DNA of 64,000 bases, taken from assembly GCA_028876495.1 (NCBI GenBank), contig JAGWRO010000041.1, forward strand, positions 62,001 through 126,000, read 5' to 3'. Under the pieces are notes generated by a model. The model was not told the origin of the DNA, ran no database searches, and saw only the letters and a program-made list of their open reading frames with translations. Of this stretch, positions 1 to 7,747 are shown one piece after another; position 1 is the stretch's first letter; the number at the start of each line of letters is the position of its first letter. This DNA comes from Bacteroidota bacterium (lineage in GTDB: Bacteria > Bacteroidota > Bacteroidia > Chitinophagales > Chitinophagaceae). Both the position numbers and the translations under genes were made by a program.

Positions 1-73
1 CTCTTTGAATTTGCGCATTGCTATTTGCTATAAAAAAGAGGCCTGCAACTGCAACGAGGAGTAACTTTTTCAT
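1..73 (-). CDS. Exported protein, N-terminal part only
   Basis: Only the first 24 codons lie in the window; the gene runs off the left edge. They read MKKLLLVAVAGLFFIANSNA and then QIQR: a lysine-rich start, a hydrophobic core and a small-residue cleavage site followed by Gln, a typical Bacteroidota Sec signal peptide. The mature protein cannot be identified. It is read in the same direction as glnN, but a terminator hairpin at 114-142 separates the two, so it is probably a separate transcription unit. Confidence 0.6.
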   Translation of the reverse strand, partial: MKKLLLVAVAGLFFIANSNAQIQR

Positions 74-113
74 GTGTGTAATTTTATGTTTTATTTCAAG
101 GATAGATAAAACA

Positions 114-142
114 AACAGGCCGAAGTTTAACTCCGGCCTGTT
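114..142 (-). terminator. Rho-independent terminator of glnN
   Basis: The 9-bp arms aacaggccg (114-122) and cggcctgtt (134-142) form a GC-rich stem. On the minus strand it is followed by tgtttta, a short U-rich tract. It lies 25 bases past the glnN stop codon. Confidence 0.7.
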
Positions 143-167
143 AAAAAAAGTACAACACTTTTGGATA

Positions 168-2360
168 TTAGCGTAAGAAAAGTAACTCTCTGTATTTAGG
201 TAATTCCCAGTACTCATCATCTACCAAAAGCTCCAGTTTATCTACGTGATAGCGTATTTCATCAAAATACTTTTTAACGTCATCACAATACTTAATTGCT
301 TTTTCTCTTGAATCTGATTCTTTATTTGCCTCTTTTCTGGCTTCAATCATTTCTTTAACTTTTGCACCGATTACGCCAATGTGCTCGGATATTTTCTGCG
401 CGATCTGCATCTGGGAAGCATATGCACTTCCATCAAAGCCGAGATCCTTTAAACCTTTTATGTTTTCAATTAAAACATTTTGATATTTAATGGCAGGAGG
501 AAGGATGTAGGTGCTGGCAAGGTCGCCGATAATTCTTGCTTCAATCTGAAGTTTTTTGATATAATTCTCCAGTTGAATTTCATGACGTGCTTCCAATTCC
601 TTTTTGGTATAGATGTTGAAATTCTCAAAAAGTTTCTTGGCACCGTCTGTAACAAAAGCATCTAATGCCAGAGGGGTAGTTTTTACATTGGGTAAGCCTC
701 TTTTTTCAGCTTCTTTTGCCCAGGCTTCGCTATACCCGTCTCCTTCAAATAAGATCTTTTTGCTTTCAACAATATACTTTTGAATGACCTGCATTAAGGC
801 AATTTCTTTCTTTTCTCCTTTATCGATCAAAGCATCAACGTCAGTTTTAAACTGTGTAAGCGCATCACACATGATGGTATTCAAAACTGTCATTGGTGCA
901 GCACAGTTTGCGGAAGAGCCCACTGCCCGGAATTCAAATTTGTTTCCGGTAAATGCAAACGGAGAAGTTCTGTTTCTATCTGTATTATCAAGCATCAACT
1001 CAGGAATACTTTTATGAATATCCAGTTTCAACATTGCTTCATCCTGCTCATCAAAATTATCACCAACACGCTTTTCTACTTCATTCAATACATCGGTTAA
1101 ATATTTACCGATAAATATTGAAATAATAGCAGGTGGTGCTTCGTTTGCTCCAAGCCTGTGATCATTTCCTGCACTTGCTATTGAAGCCCTGAGCAGGTCT
1201 GCATGATCGTGTACTGCTTTTATAGTATTTACAAAAAATGCCAGGAACATCAGGTTGGTTTTCGGAGTTTTTCCTGGTCCGAGGAGATTAACGCCTGTGT
1301 TAGTAGCCATACTCCAGTTATTGTGTTTACCGCTTCCGTTAATTTGTGCAAACGGCTTTTCATGTAAAAGCACAATAAGGTTATGTCTTTTTGCAACCCT
1401 TGTCATTACGTCCATCAATAAAATATTATGATCAACGGCAAGGTTTACTTCTTCAAAAATAGGAGCACATTCAAATTGAGACGGCGCTACTTCATTATGC
1501 CTGGTTTTTAAGGGGACGCCTAATTTATAGGATTCATCTTCAAAATCGCGCATAAAAGCATACACTCTTTCAGGTATTGCGCCAAAATAATGATCTTCTA
1601 ATTGCTGGCCTTTTGCAGGAGCGTGACCGAAAACAGTTCGTCCGGTCATGATAAGATCGGGGCGGGCGCTTGCTAAAGTTGCATCAACTACAAAATATTC
1701 CTGTTCCCAACCTAAAGTTGGTTTTACGGAAGTGATATTTTTGTCAAAATACTGGCAAACATCAACAGCTGCTTTTTCAAGAGCAACAGCAGATTTTAAT
1801 AGCGGAGTTTTAGCATCCAGTGATTCGCCTGTATAAGAAACAAATATAGTAGGGATACACAATGTTCTGCCGTTACCGATTTCTACAATAAATGGCGGAG
1901 ATGAAGGATCCCAGGCAGTATAACCACGGGCTTCAAAAGTTGCTCTGATACCTCCACTTGGAAATGAAGATGCATCAGGCTCCTGTTGAATCAGCGCCGC
2001 GCCATCAAATTCTTCCAAAGCAGTTCCGTCACCTTTAAGAGTGAAAAATGAATCATGCTTTTCAGCGGTAGCGCCTGTCAATGGCTGAAACCAGTGAGTA
2101 TAATGGGTAACATTTTTTGTTTCTGCCCAGCTTTTTAAAGCAGAAGCGATCTGGTCGCCCATTTTGCGGTCTATCTTAGTTTGATTTTTAATAGACGAAA
2201 CAAGGCTTTTGTAAGCTTCATCGCTTAGAAATTCGCGGGCTTTTTTTAAATCAAAAACATTTTCTGCAAAAAATCCTGTGATTTTTCGTGAAGGGTCTAC
2301 TTCGGTACTTCTTGGCGAAGCAAGAAGATCATGAAGTGCATTTAGTCGTAATGATTGCAT
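168..2360 (-). CDS. glnN: Glutamine synthetase type III
   Basis: Makes glutamine from glutamate, ammonia and ATP in the cytoplasm; it is the main ammonium-assimilating step where GSIII is the main enzyme. The protein is about 730 residues, the usual GSIII length and much longer than GSI. Visible family motifs are ENVFDLKKAREFL near the N-terminus, TRHNEVAPSQFECAP, INGSGKHNNWSM and LGANEAPPAIISIFIG (metal, glutamate and ATP sites). I chose the ATG at 2360 (MQSLRLNALHDLL), which matches the family start; the frame stays open seven codons further up to 2381. A TAAGTTTG promoter element lies upstream and a hairpin terminator follows, so it is probably monocistronic. Confidence 0.95.
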   Translation of the reverse strand: MQSLRLNALHDLLASPRSTEVDPSRKITGFFAENVFDLKKAREFLSDEAYKSLVSSIKNQTKIDRKMGDQIASALKSWAETKNVTHYTHWFQPLTGATAEKHDSFFTLKGDGTALEEFDGAALIQQEPDASSFPSGGIRATFEARGYTAWDPSSPPFIVEIGNGRTLCIPTIFVSYTGESLDAKTPLLKSAVALEKAAVDVCQYFDKNITSVKPTLGWEQEYFVVDATLASARPDLIMTGRTVFGHAPAKGQQLEDHYFGAIPERVYAFMRDFEDESYKLGVPLKTRHNEVAPSQFECAPIFEEVNLAVDHNILLMDVMTRVAKRHNLIVLLHEKPFAQINGSGKHNNWSMATNTGVNLLGPGKTPKTNLMFLAFFVNTIKAVHDHADLLRASIASAGNDHRLGANEAPPAIISIFIGKYLTDVLNEVEKRVGDNFDEQDEAMLKLDIHKSIPELMLDNTDRNRTSPFAFTGNKFEFRAVGSSANCAAPMTVLNTIMCDALTQFKTDVDALIDKGEKKEIALMQVIQKYIVESKKILFEGDGYSEAWAKEAEKRGLPNVKTTPLALDAFVTDGAKKLFENFNIYTKKELEARHEIQLENYIKKLQIEARIIGDLASTYILPPAIKYQNVLIENIKGLKDLGFDGSAYASQMQIAQKISEHIGVIGAKVKEMIEARKEANKESDSREKAIKYCDDVKKYFDEIRYHVDKLELLVDDEYWELPKYRELLFLR

Positions 2361-2430
2361 TTTTATAATTTTGAGGCACAAAAAAACGATTTTATTTCCA
2401 TAAAATCCAAAAATTTTTTACTAATGAAAC

Positions 2431-2438
2431 CAAACTTA
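2431..2438 (-). promoter_or_regulatory. Bacteroidota -7 promoter element for glnN
   Basis: TAAGTTTG on the minus strand fits the TAnnTTTG consensus and sits about 70 bases upstream of the chosen glnN start. I see no clear -33 TTG box. Confidence 0.45.
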
Positions 2439-2791
2439 CCTTTTTGTTGGCGAAAAGTAAATATTTTTTTTTTAATAATTTATTTTATACACTTAAACTC
2501 TTAAGCCGGTTTGTAAATAATGATAAAAAAAGTAACCTGTAAACTAACTTTTTTCCTGTTTTTCCTCTTTCTCTTAAAGTATTATATAACTGCTGGTAAT
2601 TTTATCTTCGATAATGGATAATATAGAATCGTGCAACCGGCTTTTCCTGGCTTTAGCCGCAGTTGAAATTTCCGGGAAAAAAATTACCGCAGGTTTACAT
2701 TTGGGTAAAATGAACAATGATAGAAATGAATCTGTTTGTAATAGTTAAGGTAACCTTTTCGGATTTCTTACGCAATTGCTTCGATATTTAG

Positions 2792-2835
2792 ATCGAAGAA
2801 GTATCGAAGATGTATCGAAGGGATATCGAAGGGAT
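2792..2835. repeat. Four tandem 11-bp units
   Basis: Consecutive units atcgaagaagt, atcgaagatgt, atcgaagggat and atcgaagggat make an exact 11-bp periodicity, close to one DNA helical turn. The first six bases are constant and the last five vary. A further atatcgaag-like arm (cttcgatat, 2779-2787) lies inverted just to the left. Confidence 0.7.
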
Positions 2836-2895
2836 AAGGCAGAGAATATAGCAAGGTTTATTTTTAGACATTCTGTTTTATTGCAAACCAAGAAA

Positions 2896-3006
2896 TTATT
2901 TATTGAAGAATTCTGTTTGCCCTTTTTTGAGGCGGCTCTGCAAATCATTCAAGACTTTATGCGCGGAGTAGATGATTTTGTAACCGGAATATTTTGTTTT
3001 CGACAT
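2896..3006 (-). CDS. Possible 36-residue basic protein
   Basis: The frame begins MSKTKYSGYKIIYSAHKV and ends KKGQTEFFNK. It is lysine-rich, low in Cys and His, and reads like a genuine small protein more than the overlapping frames do (a 108-codon frame at 2776-3102 on the other strand is rich in Phe, Cys and His). No family is recognised. It lies just upstream, in its own direction, of the 11-bp tandem repeats. It could be a small regulatory protein, a fragment of a longer decayed gene, or chance. Confidence 0.35.
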   Translation of the reverse strand: MSKTKYSGYKIIYSAHKVLNDLQSRLKKGQTEFFNK

Positions 3007-3280
3007 TTTTTATGTGGTTTTTACGGTCATTTAAAAGGAGGAAAATTGCCCGAATTTATTTATGATCAAAGGAGGAAATGTTTTCCTGAATTCTTTTATT
3101 GATAATACTTTATGAAAATGGTGGGCGCTTTTTTGTACCTTTTCTAATAGAAATTTCTATAATACAAAAAACATTATTTTTTGATAAAAAAAAGTTAAAT
3201 CTTAAGTTTGGTCTCGGAAATCGAATAGCTCATTTGTAAAGCCTTTTTCAATTATTTATTACTTAAACCAAAAAGTTGCT

Positions 3281-3991
3281 ATGAGAACAATTCTTTATTT
3301 TAAGTCTTTCATTAATTGCGTTCTGCTCTTAATCTTAATTTTATCTTTTTCATCGAATTCCTTTTCCCAAACAATTGATTTGACCAAGGCTGTAGGAACA
3401 ACAGCGGGACAGGCAGGAGCTACAGCAACCGGTGGAATTTCTTATACCATTCCTATTGAGGTTTTAAAGGGAACCAATGGCATGGAACCAAAAATTAATT
3501 TAGCGTATAACTCGCAGGGCGGGGAAGGAATTGCAGGATTTGGATGGAACTTATCCGCCTATTCTCTTATAAGCAGGCAGGGCAAGCGACAATATTATAA
3601 CGGAAGCAATGATCCTGTAAATTATACAAATAGTAATGATGCCTTTTTATTGGATGGACAACGTCTATTTCCTGTAACTGGAAACAATGGAGACGATGGG
3701 ACAATTTATGGAACGGAGAATGAAACATTTGCAAAATTTGAATCATTTGGCGGTACTGCAACTAATGGCCCCGATAAATTTGAAGTAACTACGAGAGACG
3801 GAATGATTCTCGATTCCTGGAACATCCTTTATAGTACAGGGACAAGTTACAAATCATATCCTTTCTACTTTCAAAACAGGCCATATCTCGATGGGGATAA
3901 CGGAGGAAGCGCTCATAATATCGTAATTGGAGATTTCAATCATGATGGGAAATCGGATATCTGGCAGGAAGCGAATGGGGGCATCAAGTAA
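3281..3991 (+). CDS. SpvB/TcdB N-terminal domain protein, truncated
   Basis: Has a signal peptide (residues 1-29, ending SFSQ) and then the SpvB-type opening seen in insecticidal-toxin TcB and RHS-linked proteins: GGISYTIPIEVLKGTNGMEPKINLAYNSQ, then GIAGFGWNLSAYSLISRQG. It ends inside an FG-GAP/VCBS-like repeat, GDFNHDGKSDIW. Such proteins are normally well over 1000 residues with many RHS/VCBS repeats, whereas this one stops at 236. The next frame (open through 4242) continues without a stop from inside this gene, which suggests that a large internal part has been lost. Probably a non-functional remnant, or a short secreted protein of unknown role. Confidence 0.7.
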   Translation: MRTILYFKSFINCVLLLILILSFSSNSFSQTIDLTKAVGTTAGQAGATATGGISYTIPIEVLKGTNGMEPKINLAYNSQGGEGIAGFGWNLSAYSLISRQGKRQYYNGSNDPVNYTNSNDAFLLDGQRLFPVTGNNGDDGTIYGTENETFAKFESFGGTATNGPDKFEVTTRDGMILDSWNILYSTGTSYKSYPFYFQNRPYLDGDNGGSAHNIVIGDFNHDGKSDIWQEANGGIK

Positions 3992-4029
3992 AAGAACGTC
4001 AGCTTGAAAGGCAAACTCAGAGTTATCAT

Positions 4030-4242
4030 GTGGTTAATACCGATCAAACTGTAAGTCCCCAGGAAACTGTGCCGGAATATCAAATGGTTAATAAGCCAAT
4101 ACCGGAAAATCCAGTATACCAGTACACACCGTCAGCAAATGCTCAATTACAACAAACTATACACATGGTAAATAGAATGAGAGGAGCATCAAGGGTAATA
4201 AGAAATAACGAGGGTAGAGTAATTAAAATCATTAATCGATGA
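4030..4242 (+). CDS. C-terminal tail in another frame, likely remnant of the SpvB-like gene
   Basis: A 70-codon frame from a GTG, rich in Gln, Asn and Pro (PEYQMVNKPIPENPVYQY) and ending in a basic tail (MRGASRVIRNNEGRVIKIIN). The frame is open upstream into the SpvB-like gene, reading GHQVKERQLERQTQSYHVVN before the GTG, so the GTG is probably not a true start. I infer it is the C-terminal end of the original large protein, now out of frame after a deletion. Its stop overlaps the next start as ATGA, typical of translational coupling. Confidence 0.45.
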   Translation: MVNTDQTVSPQETVPEYQMVNKPIPENPVYQYTPSANAQLQQTIHMVNRMRGASRVIRNNEGRVIKIINR

Positions 4243-4613
4243 AAACTGAAAAAATTAAAGTATTTATTTTTGTGACTCTTCTAATATTAGGTATTGTTGC
4301 TGGATTTTATTATTCTATTAATTCTATATTAGATGGCATTTATTTGAAAAACGATTTTGCCTACACTATTTCCGATAAAATATCTCTAACTTTTGTTAAT
4401 GCATCTGGTGCTGATAAACAATACTCATTTTTTCTGAAGGGGAAATGGTATTCAGGACACACTACTTTATCACTCCGCCGAGATGGAACTAAATACTTTA
4501 TCAAATTTTATCCGCCAAATCCGAACAGAAACAAGGCCACAGAAGTAATAGCATCTTCTGAAGATATTAAAAATTTACCCCCTGATGGGTATAAGAAACT
4601 ACCACATAAATAA
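4239..4613 (+). CDS. Small membrane-anchored protein, possible immunity protein
   Basis: 124 residues. An N-terminal membrane helix at about residues 8-30 (VFIFVTLLILGIVAGFYYSI) is followed by a beta-rich domain with FFLKGKWYSGHTTLSLRRDG and FIKFYPPNPNRNKATEV. I do not recognise a named family. It overlaps the preceding frame by 4 bases and stands directly behind the C-terminal end of a polymorphic-toxin-like protein, the usual place for a cognate immunity gene. That role is inferred from position only. Confidence 0.55.
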   Translation: MKTEKIKVFIFVTLLILGIVAGFYYSINSILDGIYLKNDFAYTISDKISLTFVNASGADKQYSFFLKGKWYSGHTTLSLRRDGTKYFIKFYPPNPNRNKATEVIASSEDIKNLPPDGYKKLPHK

Positions 4614-4745
4614 ACTTAGATGAAAAGAATTAAATTGTATTAAACAAAATATGCGCTTACAAAAATACATTCTTTGAAAAGCAACGTTAATTAAGAAAGC
4701 TTGAGAATATAAATAATTAATTATACAAAACCAGAAATACGAACT

Positions 4746-5801
4746 ATGAGAAAAGCATTTATTATCATTTTCGCATTCAACTCTTATTTTATAAATACCA
4801 GTTATGCGCAGAAAACTATCAGTTTAAATACGGCTTCTGCCGCAGGTTACAATCTGAATGCATTCAAAAAAATAGAAGTTATTAACAACCTTCCTGATTC
4901 TACTTGCCTGGGATTCATTCCCTCGAATGTTATGAATGACAGGAAGTACATAAAACCTTCCGGCGCAATTACCAACTGGCTTCAAGATTTTGTAAATAAG
5001 CAATTCGGTTCCAATGCAGATGCTAAAGCCAATTCACTTTTGTGGGTAATACAGGATTTAAGTTTGGGTACAGATTCTACGCAAAAACAGGTGTATTCTT
5101 TTGTGAAACTAAAAGCAGACATCTATACAGGGGATGAGTTAAATTATCAAATGGTAAATACATTTGACAGTACCTGGATTGTCAATGGCGATGCAGATTT
5201 TGGACAAATGTTAGCTCAATCTTTTATTGAATTGTATAAAAATTCTATTGAGCAGAGCAATGGTACAGCCAATATCCGTTTTCAGCAAATGTTAGCAAAA
5301 CCGGCAGGCACTAAAAATGATATTATAAACGAGGTAAAGCTTTCACATAGCTATCCTATTGTAAAAGCAACTAAATACCCACGCGGCGTTTATACTTCGT
5401 TTGAAGAATTTGAAAATAATACACCCTCCATTGCCAATTTTTATGCTGATGTAAATAAGAAAAATAACCAGGTGGAGTTGTACCAGATAATGGCTGACAG
5501 TAGTAGCCAGCTAATACCAAAAGCATGGGGAATATCAATTAGCAATGAATTGTATTTTTATGCTGATGGGCAGCTTTATCCGATTGAGAAATCGGGGAAT
5601 ACGTTTTATATGGCAAAATATTTAGAGCCACGTACCCGAAAAAACCAAGCCTTTTATTGGAGGCAGATAATTGGTGCAAGGCAGGGAGATACCAACCCTT
5701 ATAATGATGCACATGTATTAAGGAAAACAGTTTTGACGGCAGAAAATGTTTCTTTGGAAGCAACTCATTTGGATTTTGACCAGCAAGATTTTATTTACTA
5801 A
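4746..5801 (+). CDS. Secreted protein of unknown function
   Basis: 351 residues with a Sec signal peptide ending SYAQ at about residue 22. The mature part has no family that I recognise; it shows segments such as SLLWVIQDLSLGTDS and VYSFVKLKADIYTGDE, with repeated mention of a Phe-Asp-Ser pattern, and no membrane helix after the signal. It ends 16 bases before the T9SS-tagged protein downstream and is likely co-transcribed with it. Confidence 0.7.
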   Translation: MRKAFIIIFAFNSYFINTSYAQKTISLNTASAAGYNLNAFKKIEVINNLPDSTCLGFIPSNVMNDRKYIKPSGAITNWLQDFVNKQFGSNADAKANSLLWVIQDLSLGTDSTQKQVYSFVKLKADIYTGDELNYQMVNTFDSTWIVNGDADFGQMLAQSFIELYKNSIEQSNGTANIRFQQMLAKPAGTKNDIINEVKLSHSYPIVKATKYPRGVYTSFEEFENNTPSIANFYADVNKKNNQVELYQIMADSSSQLIPKAWGISISNELYFYADGQLYPIEKSGNTFYMAKYLEPRTRKNQAFYWRQIIGARQGDTNPYNDAHVLRKTVLTAENVSLEATHLDFDQQDFIY

Positions 5802-5817
5802 AACTTAAAACTTTTTT

Positions 5818-6288
5818 ATGAAAAAAATACTTTTCGTTCTTGTAATCTGTATGTTTTCCCAGATTCCTAATTTAAAAGCTCAACTACAGCCGGGGGAATG
5901 CGGTATCATGTTTACTTACGATGCCACAGGCAGTTTAATTCAAAGGGAATTTATTTGTAACAATTCAGGAACCGTTATGTACAGGACAGCCAATAGCACT
6001 ATGAAAAGCAATGATTCAATAAGTACCGGTAATTTATCCGATGAAAAGATTATTAAGGTAAATGCATTAATGCCTAATCCTACAACAGGAAAGTTTACCA
6101 TTACTTTATCTAATAATTTGAAAAATGGAAAAGTAATGTTATTGGATGCTAATGGAAAAATTATAGAAAACAGGACAGAGAACGGTAACAGCATTTCTTT
6201 TGATGTTAGCTCCCGGTCCTCAGGAATTTATTTTATAAGAATAGAAAACGAGGGGGAAAAATTTACTTTTAAAGTTATTAAGCAGTAG
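5818..6288 (+). CDS. Small secreted protein with T9SS type A sorting domain
   Basis: 156 residues. Signal peptide (MKKILFVLVICMFSQ..., cleavage near NLKAQ), a short central part with the RHS-like phrase FTYDATGSLIQREF, then a typical type IX secretion C-terminal domain: ALMPNPTTGKFTITL, VMLLDANGKII and SSGIYFIRIENEGEKFTFKVIK. The tag should direct it through the T9SS to the cell surface. Similar YDATG phrases occur in proteins encoded beside SpvB/RHS genes, which fits the neighbourhood. Confidence 0.85.
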   Translation: MKKILFVLVICMFSQIPNLKAQLQPGECGIMFTYDATGSLIQREFICNNSGTVMYRTANSTMKSNDSISTGNLSDEKIIKVNALMPNPTTGKFTITLSNNLKNGKVMLLDANGKIIENRTENGNSISFDVSSRSSGIYFIRIENEGEKFTFKVIKQ

Positions 6289-6380
6289 CGATCATCAAAG
6301 CCTGATAGTGGCATTGCTTATACTCACAACATAAAGAAGGAATCAGTTGTAGATAATGGTCTTTTTTGAACTGTATCTTA

Positions 6381-7649
6381 TTATTTTTTGCTGTTGATCC
6401 CAGGCATTTTTAAAATTTTGTTCCACTCAATATAACAAACAACGGGGATTAATAAAAAAATAAAATAAATACTTCTATACCTAACCAAGGCTCCGATGAT
6501 AGGAACCGTGTAACCGATAACCATTAACATGCTGAAGCTAAAAAAAAGGCAGAAATGAATTACCGGATCTGCTTTTACTTTTTTCTTATGAAAAAAGATG
6601 AAAAGTATAAGTAGGATTTCGATTAGCAATATTTCAAAGGCAAACGGTGCGTATTGCAAACTTTCGATTCTCGAAAGATAAGGCCGCATCAACATAAGAT
6701 TAAAAGCCTGAGGTGCATTAATAAGAAAACTTTTTACAGTTGGTTTAAGTTCAGCAACGGAAACTGTAGAGTTTCCCATTTTGCCGATCTCAATAAAACT
6801 TTGTTGCCGGCTGCTTACATAATAAGGTAAATTGGTTTTCGGCGAAATTAAACCGGAACTAAAAAATAGGATAGCACCAAAAAAATATACTAATATAAAG
6901 GTTAGAAGTGTACGCTTTGGGTACTTGCTGGCAATAATCCAACTGATCAGAGCAGGAAGAAGCGCTACCAGGACAAAATTCCTTAAAAGAAAAATCAGGA
7001 TGAGAAACAAGGCAATTATTAAGATCCTTTTTATCGTTGGTTGATGCAATCTTATCAAAAAAAACAAGTGATATATGATCATCGAAACCGAAAGAAAAAT
7101 CAGTCCGTCCCGGTGGATCATTGAAGAATAAAATAGCGCTGATGGTAAAAGGAAAATACAAAAAATGAGTTGGTAAAAACCTTTTGGAAAAATCTTTATG
7201 AAAACCTTGTAAAGCGCGACGCAGCCAAAAAATACCAAAAAATTGAAAAACAGCGTGTTGATCCAAAAACTTTTGAAGCTGAAGAAATCAAATAGGGAAA
7301 GCATTTTAGCGATAAGATTGGTGCGGAAGTTATTCCAGAAAGAATGTGAATCCTCAAAAACCCTCGAATAGCCGTGAGCATAAGGATTTTGAAAGATATT
7401 TATAAGATATTCATGGGGATTAGTAAACAATAAGTTGAATTCATCAATACCCATGTGATGAAAAGTCAAAGAATCAGAAACCGGTAAAACATAGATATTT
7501 ACATAACAACTAACGAGCAAAGAAAAAATCCGAATAACAAATAAAACAATAAGGGCCTGGTTAGTTAATCCCGATTTTTTAAAAAATTGGATGCGGGTAA
7601 TTAACCAGCAGAAAAGAACCGAATAGAAAATAAATAAAAGGTAAAGCAA
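6381..7649 (-). CDS. Polytopic membrane protein, EpsG/O-antigen polymerase-like
   Basis: 422 residues, almost all in hydrophobic helices (about ten). A soluble loop follows the second helix (residues about 60-110), and a short motif HRDGLIFLSVSMIIY recalls the R/KDGL motif of EpsG-like and other membrane glycan polymerases. No firm family can be given. It stands alone between two plus-strand blocks; the envelope glycan genes further right make a glycan role plausible. Confidence 0.6.
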   Translation of the reverse strand: MLYLLFIFYSVLFCWLITRIQFFKKSGLTNQALIVLFVIRIFSLLVSCYVNIYVLPVSDSLTFHHMGIDEFNLLFTNPHEYLINIFQNPYAHGYSRVFEDSHSFWNNFRTNLIAKMLSLFDFFSFKSFWINTLFFNFLVFFGCVALYKVFIKIFPKGFYQLIFCIFLLPSALFYSSMIHRDGLIFLSVSMIIYHLFFLIRLHQPTIKRILIIALFLILIFLLRNFVLVALLPALISWIIASKYPKRTLLTFILVYFFGAILFFSSGLISPKTNLPYYVSSRQQSFIEIGKMGNSTVSVAELKPTVKSFLINAPQAFNLMLMRPYLSRIESLQYAPFAFEILLIEILLILFIFFHKKKVKADPVIHFCLFFSFSMLMVIGYTVPIIGALVRYRSIYFIFLLIPVVCYIEWNKILKMPGINSKK

Positions 7650-7723
7650 GCAGCAATTATTTAATTGTGGGAAGTTAGTTAAAATATTTACACCGGATGT
7701 AATGATAGAAGTTTAAGAGATTG

Positions 7724-7731
7724 TAAGTTTG
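7724..7731 (+). promoter_or_regulatory. -7 promoter element for purL
   Basis: TAAGTTTG, 16 bases before the purL ATG, fits the Bacteroidota TAnnTTTG consensus and implies a very short 5' leader. Confidence 0.45.
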
Positions 7732-7747
7732 CGTTTTTAATATAATT

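Larger units (their letters stand above)
2439..3280. other. Long gap between glnN and the SpvB-domain gene
   Basis: About 840 bases without a recognisable family gene. It holds a 4 x 11-bp tandem repeat (2792-2835) and a short minus-strand ORF (2896-3006), described separately. A 44-codon plus-strand ORF at 2614-2748 is open but resembles nothing I know. The stretches rich in A/T homopolymers near 2460-2480 and 3170-3195 look non-coding. The region is probably a decayed or accessory segment. Confidence 0.4.

Noticed and set aside
2776-3102. 108-codon plus-strand frame in the gap before the SpvB-like gene
   Set aside because: Phe-, Cys- and His-rich and starting in tandem repeats; the opposite strand has a more protein-like short frame at 2896-3006.
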